Source: Candidatus Doudnabacteria bacterium (GTDB lineage Bacteria > Patescibacteriota > Doudnabacteria > UBA920 > 2-01-FULL-50-11). Taken from it: a DNA stretch of 7,453 nt. Of this stretch, positions 6,002 to 7,453 are shown piece after piece. Within the stretch, counting starts at the first letter, position 1; the number at the start of each line of letters is the position of its first letter. Location: NCBI GenBank assembly GCA_016205055.1, contig JACQJK010000052.1:1-7453 (forward strand), read 5' to 3'. The notes under the pieces were generated by a model, which made no database searches, was not told where the DNA came from, and worked only from the letters and a program-made list of their open reading frames with translations. Made by a program: the position numbers and the translations under genes.

Positions 6002-6912
6002 AAGGATTCTCCAAAATTTTTTTTATAGGATTTTAATATCCCGCGCCAATTAAACCGATGCTTTTGCGTTCCGTAATATTGTACGGCAAAAGCGGCAACC
6101 AGAGAAGCCAAACGGCCGCTCTTTGGCCAATCCCAGCCCCGCGATATGCCGGAAAGCAAACCCGCGCGGTAAGCATCCCCGGCGCCCGTGGGATCAACTA
6201 CCTTTTTGGGGCGAACCGGCGGGATGCTAAACATTTTATTGACAGTTTTAATCACCGAGCCCCTAGCGCCCAAGGTCGTGACTACCACCTGGTCGGACTT
6301 TGGCCGGAAGCGAGCACGTTTGACAAGCAGGTCCATTTCGTAATCATTGCCAATCACGACCTTGGCTCCCCGGATTGCTCGCGCAAGCCCGTTTGTGCTC
6401 AAAGCGGTAATTTGCTGACCGGGATCAAACACATAAGGGGTGTGAGTTTTTCTGAAGTGAGCAACCTGCGCCATGATATTCTGGGACGCGTCGGCGGAAA
6501 CAATCGCCAGATCGTCCCTTCCGCTTTTTGGCAACTTCGAGTGATGATTCATCGCCCCGGCAAAAAATGCTGTAATCTGGTTATCGTCTCGATCGGTGAT
6601 AATGTAAGCCCCGGCCGTCTGCGCACTAGAAATCAACCGGATATGTGAAGTATCCAAACCCAACCGGTGAAGCCGTGCAAGGTAATCTTTTCCATCCGCG
6701 CCTAAATTCCCTATCAAGCAGGCCCGGTGCTTAAGCAGAGCAAGGGAATAGCCGATGTTCCCGGCCGTGCCGCCGAAACTCAACTTTAAACTTTTGGCCG
6801 CAAAACTCAAATTGATTAAGTGCAACTTCCGCGGATTCAGGTGCTCGGCAAAGCGTCCCGGAAAATCCATGATGCGGTCGTAAGCCAGCGATCCTGACAC
6901 GAAAATCTTCAT
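5998..6912 (-). CDS. PfkB-family kinase, adenosine/nucleoside kinase-like
   Basis: A 304-residue ribokinase-fold kinase. The N-terminus with SLAYDRIMDFPGRFAEHL (8-25) and PRKLHLINLSF (27-37) follows the pattern of PfkB proteins annotated as adenosine or broad nucleoside kinases in archaea, Chloroflexi and actinobacteria, rather than ribokinase or fructokinase. Other signatures are GGTAGNIGYSLALL (47-60), DDNQITAFFAGAM (109-121), FDPGQQI (162-168), NDYE (189-192), TTLGARGS (212-219) and the catalytic DPTGAGDAYRAG (240-251) with D246 as the base. Expected reaction: adenosine plus ATP gives AMP plus ADP. The ATG at 6912 is preferred over a start at 6981 because it forms an ATGA overlap with the HIT gene and gives the family N-terminus MKIFVSGS. 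The stop overlaps the next gene by ATGA. ahcY two genes downstream makes adenosine a plausible substrate; a sugar substrate cannot be excluded. Confidence 0.88.
   Translation of the reverse strand: MKIFVSGSLAYDRIMDFPGRFAEHLNPRKLHLINLSFAAKSLKLSFGGTAGNIGYSLALLKHRACLIGNLGADGKDYLARLHRLGLDTSHIRLISSAQTAGAYIITDRDDNQITAFFAGAMNHHSKLPKSGRDDLAIVSADASQNIMAQVAHFRKTHTPYVFDPGQQITALSTNGLARAIRGAKVVIGNDYEMDLLVKRARFRPKSDQVVVTTLGARGSVIKTVNKMFSIPPVRPKKVVDPTGAGDAYRAGLLSGISRGWDWPKSGRLASLVAAFAVQYYGTQKHRFNWRGILKSYKKNFGESL
6009..6012 (-). promoter_or_regulatory. Shine-Dalgarno sequence of the Tat-signal gene
   Basis: GGAG on the minus strand, 7 bases before the ATG at 6001, located within the last codons of the kinase gene. 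It supports this ATG as the start of the exported protein despite the unusually long n-region of its signal. Confidence 0.6.
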
Positions 6913-7331
6913 TGCAGAGCGCTTTTTATTTTTTCCGCCATCTTTTCCGCTTCCCCGAGGGCATACTCGCGGTGCGGCCAAGAAGACAGCCCGTCGGAAG
7001 CCCTGCGGGGGATCAGGTGAAAATGCAAATGAAAAACGACCTGCCCCGACGCTTTACCGTTATTGCAAGTTAAATTAAAACCCTCGGCTCCCAAACTGGT
7101 GACAAGGGCTTGTCCGATTTTTTGCGCCGCGAAAACCAGCTCCGCCAAAGTCTGCCCGGGCGTATCCAAAAGACCGGAGGTATGTGCTTTTGGGACCACC
7201 AGCGTGTGGCCCTCGGTTATCGGACGGATATCCAAAAAAGCAATGATTTTCTCGTCCTCGTAAACTTTCGTGGAAGGGACTTCGCCCCTGATGATTTTAC
7301 AGAATATACAGTTTTGCTGTTCTTGCTTCAT
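6909..7331 (-). CDS. HIT-family protein (HINT-type nucleotide phosphoramidase)
   Basis: A 140-residue histidine triad protein. HINT-type members hydrolyse AMP-linked phosphoramidates, and sometimes dinucleoside polyphosphates, releasing AMP. The triad HLHFHLI (101-107) is present with H103 as the expected nucleophile. CIFC (8-11), with H50, forms the usual zinc-binding set. Other family blocks are KIIRGEVPSTKVYED (12-26), AFLDIRPITEGHTLVVPK (31-48) and NNGKASGQVVFHLHFHLIPR (90-109). The ATG at 7331 is chosen over an in-frame GTG at 7349 because GGGGTGA lies 7 bases before it and the N-terminus then starts six residues before CIFC. It is the first complete gene of the upstream block and overlaps the kinase gene by ATGA. 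Confidence 0.93.
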   Translation of the reverse strand: MKQEQQNCIFCKIIRGEVPSTKVYEDEKIIAFLDIRPITEGHTLVVPKAHTSGLLDTPGQTLAELVFAAQKIGQALVTSLGAEGFNLTCNNGKASGQVVFHLHFHLIPRRASDGLSSWPHREYALGEAEKMAEKIKSALQ

Positions 7332-7338
7332 ATGTCGT

Positions 7339-7375
7339 TCACCCCGCACTCTTACTCTTGCTTAAGCCCGTGCGG
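7339..7375 (-). promoter_or_regulatory. HIT ribosome binding site and adjoining inverted repeat
   Basis: GGGGTGA at 7345-7339 (minus strand) is a reasonable Shine-Dalgarno sequence for the ATG at 7331. A 6-bp GC-rich inverted repeat, CCGCAC at 7375-7370 and GTGCGG at 7349-7344, overlaps its first bases with a 20-base loop that contains the palindrome GCTTAAGC. Pairing could partly mask the ribosome binding site. There is no following T-tract on the minus strand, so it does not look like a terminator for the upstream gene. I see no convincing -10/-35 pair. Confidence 0.4.
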
Positions 7376-7383
7376 TCTGGGTT

Positions 7384-7453
7384 TTATTTCAAAGTTCCCA
7401 ACTCGAAACTCAAACTCAATTCCTTATCGCCCCGGAAAAAAACCAACTCGACC
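7384..7453 (-). CDS. C-terminal tail of an upstream protein, possibly a PDZ-domain protease
   Basis: From the window edge one minus-strand frame is open for 22 codons (first full codon at 7452) and ends with TAA at 7384-7386. It reads VELVFFRGDKELSLSFELG and then TLK. The alternating hydrophobic pattern and the V-E-L-x-x-x-R-G-x-K-E-L-x-L-x-F-x-L-G layout match the last two strands of PDZ domains, where HtrA- or CtpA-type proteins often read 'vtLtvlRdGkeltvtvtLge'. The other two frames close sooner, at TAA or TGA. The gene ends 52 bases before the HIT start. The identification as PDZ rests on 22 residues, so the function of the whole protein is open. Confidence 0.5.
   Translation of the reverse strand, partial: VELVFFRGDKELSLSFELGTLK

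Noticed and set aside
5481..6053. Plus-strand 190-codon ORF and other plus-strand ORFs
   Set aside because: They lie antisense to genes with recognisable motifs, and none shows a domain of its own. All supported genes are on the minus strand.
5998..6981. Longer start (6981) for the PfkB kinase
   Set aside because: The added 23 residues (Arg/Gly/Lys-rich) are not typical of the family and overlap the HIT gene by about 70 bases. The ATG at 6912 begins exactly at the usual MKIFVSGS.
7400..7417. Tandem AAACTC hexamer as a DNA repeat
   Set aside because: It is better explained as codons of a beta strand in the partial upstream CDS.

Overview
The window looks like a compact bacterial genome, most likely a Patescibacteria/CPR-type lineage. 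The pointers are genes packed nose to tail on one strand with repeated 4-bp ATGA start/stop overlaps, a decayed S23/IVP-type 'four helix bundle' gene between heptamer repeats, and thermophile-like short-form enzymes. The taxon is an inference. TGA serves as the stop in many genes, which argues against lineages that read TGA as glycine. Every gene I can support is on the minus strand, so transcription runs from high to low coordinates.

Upstream block (7453 down to 2997). The window opens in the C-terminal tail of a protein that looks like the last strands of a PDZ domain. Then come a HIT-family nucleotide hydrolase, a PfkB-family kinase of the adenosine/nucleoside kinase type, a Tat-signal protein with an HEVGH zinc-peptidase-like motif, S-adenosylhomocysteine hydrolase (ahcY) and a Nudix hydrolase resembling ADP-ribose pyrophosphatase. 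From HIT to Nudix, neighbours either overlap by ATGA or are separated by one base, which suggests one operon. Four of the five products handle adenosine or AMP: SAH hydrolysis releases adenosine, the kinase would turn it into AMP, and HIT and Nudix enzymes release AMP from conjugates. The exported metallopeptidase-like protein is the outlier.

Insertion (about 2595-2998). The only sizeable non-coding stretch holds a broken S23/four-helix-bundle (IVS-protein) gene with one in-frame TAA and one frameshift. It is bracketed by inverted copies of an AGCTTGTAG repeat. It sits exactly between the Nudix stop codon and the rfbB start codon and appears to have split the operon.

Downstream block (2589 down to 1). 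dTDP-sugar biosynthesis: rfbB (dTDP-glucose 4,6-dehydratase), rfbD (dTDP-4-dehydrorhamnose reductase family), a small DUF2007-like protein with a C-terminal membrane helix, and the N-terminal 118 residues of rfbA (glucose-1-phosphate thymidylyltransferase), which runs off the window. All three junctions are ATGA overlaps. The epimerase rfbC is not in the window.

I saw no tRNA, rRNA, CRISPR array, intact transposase or convincing intrinsic terminator.
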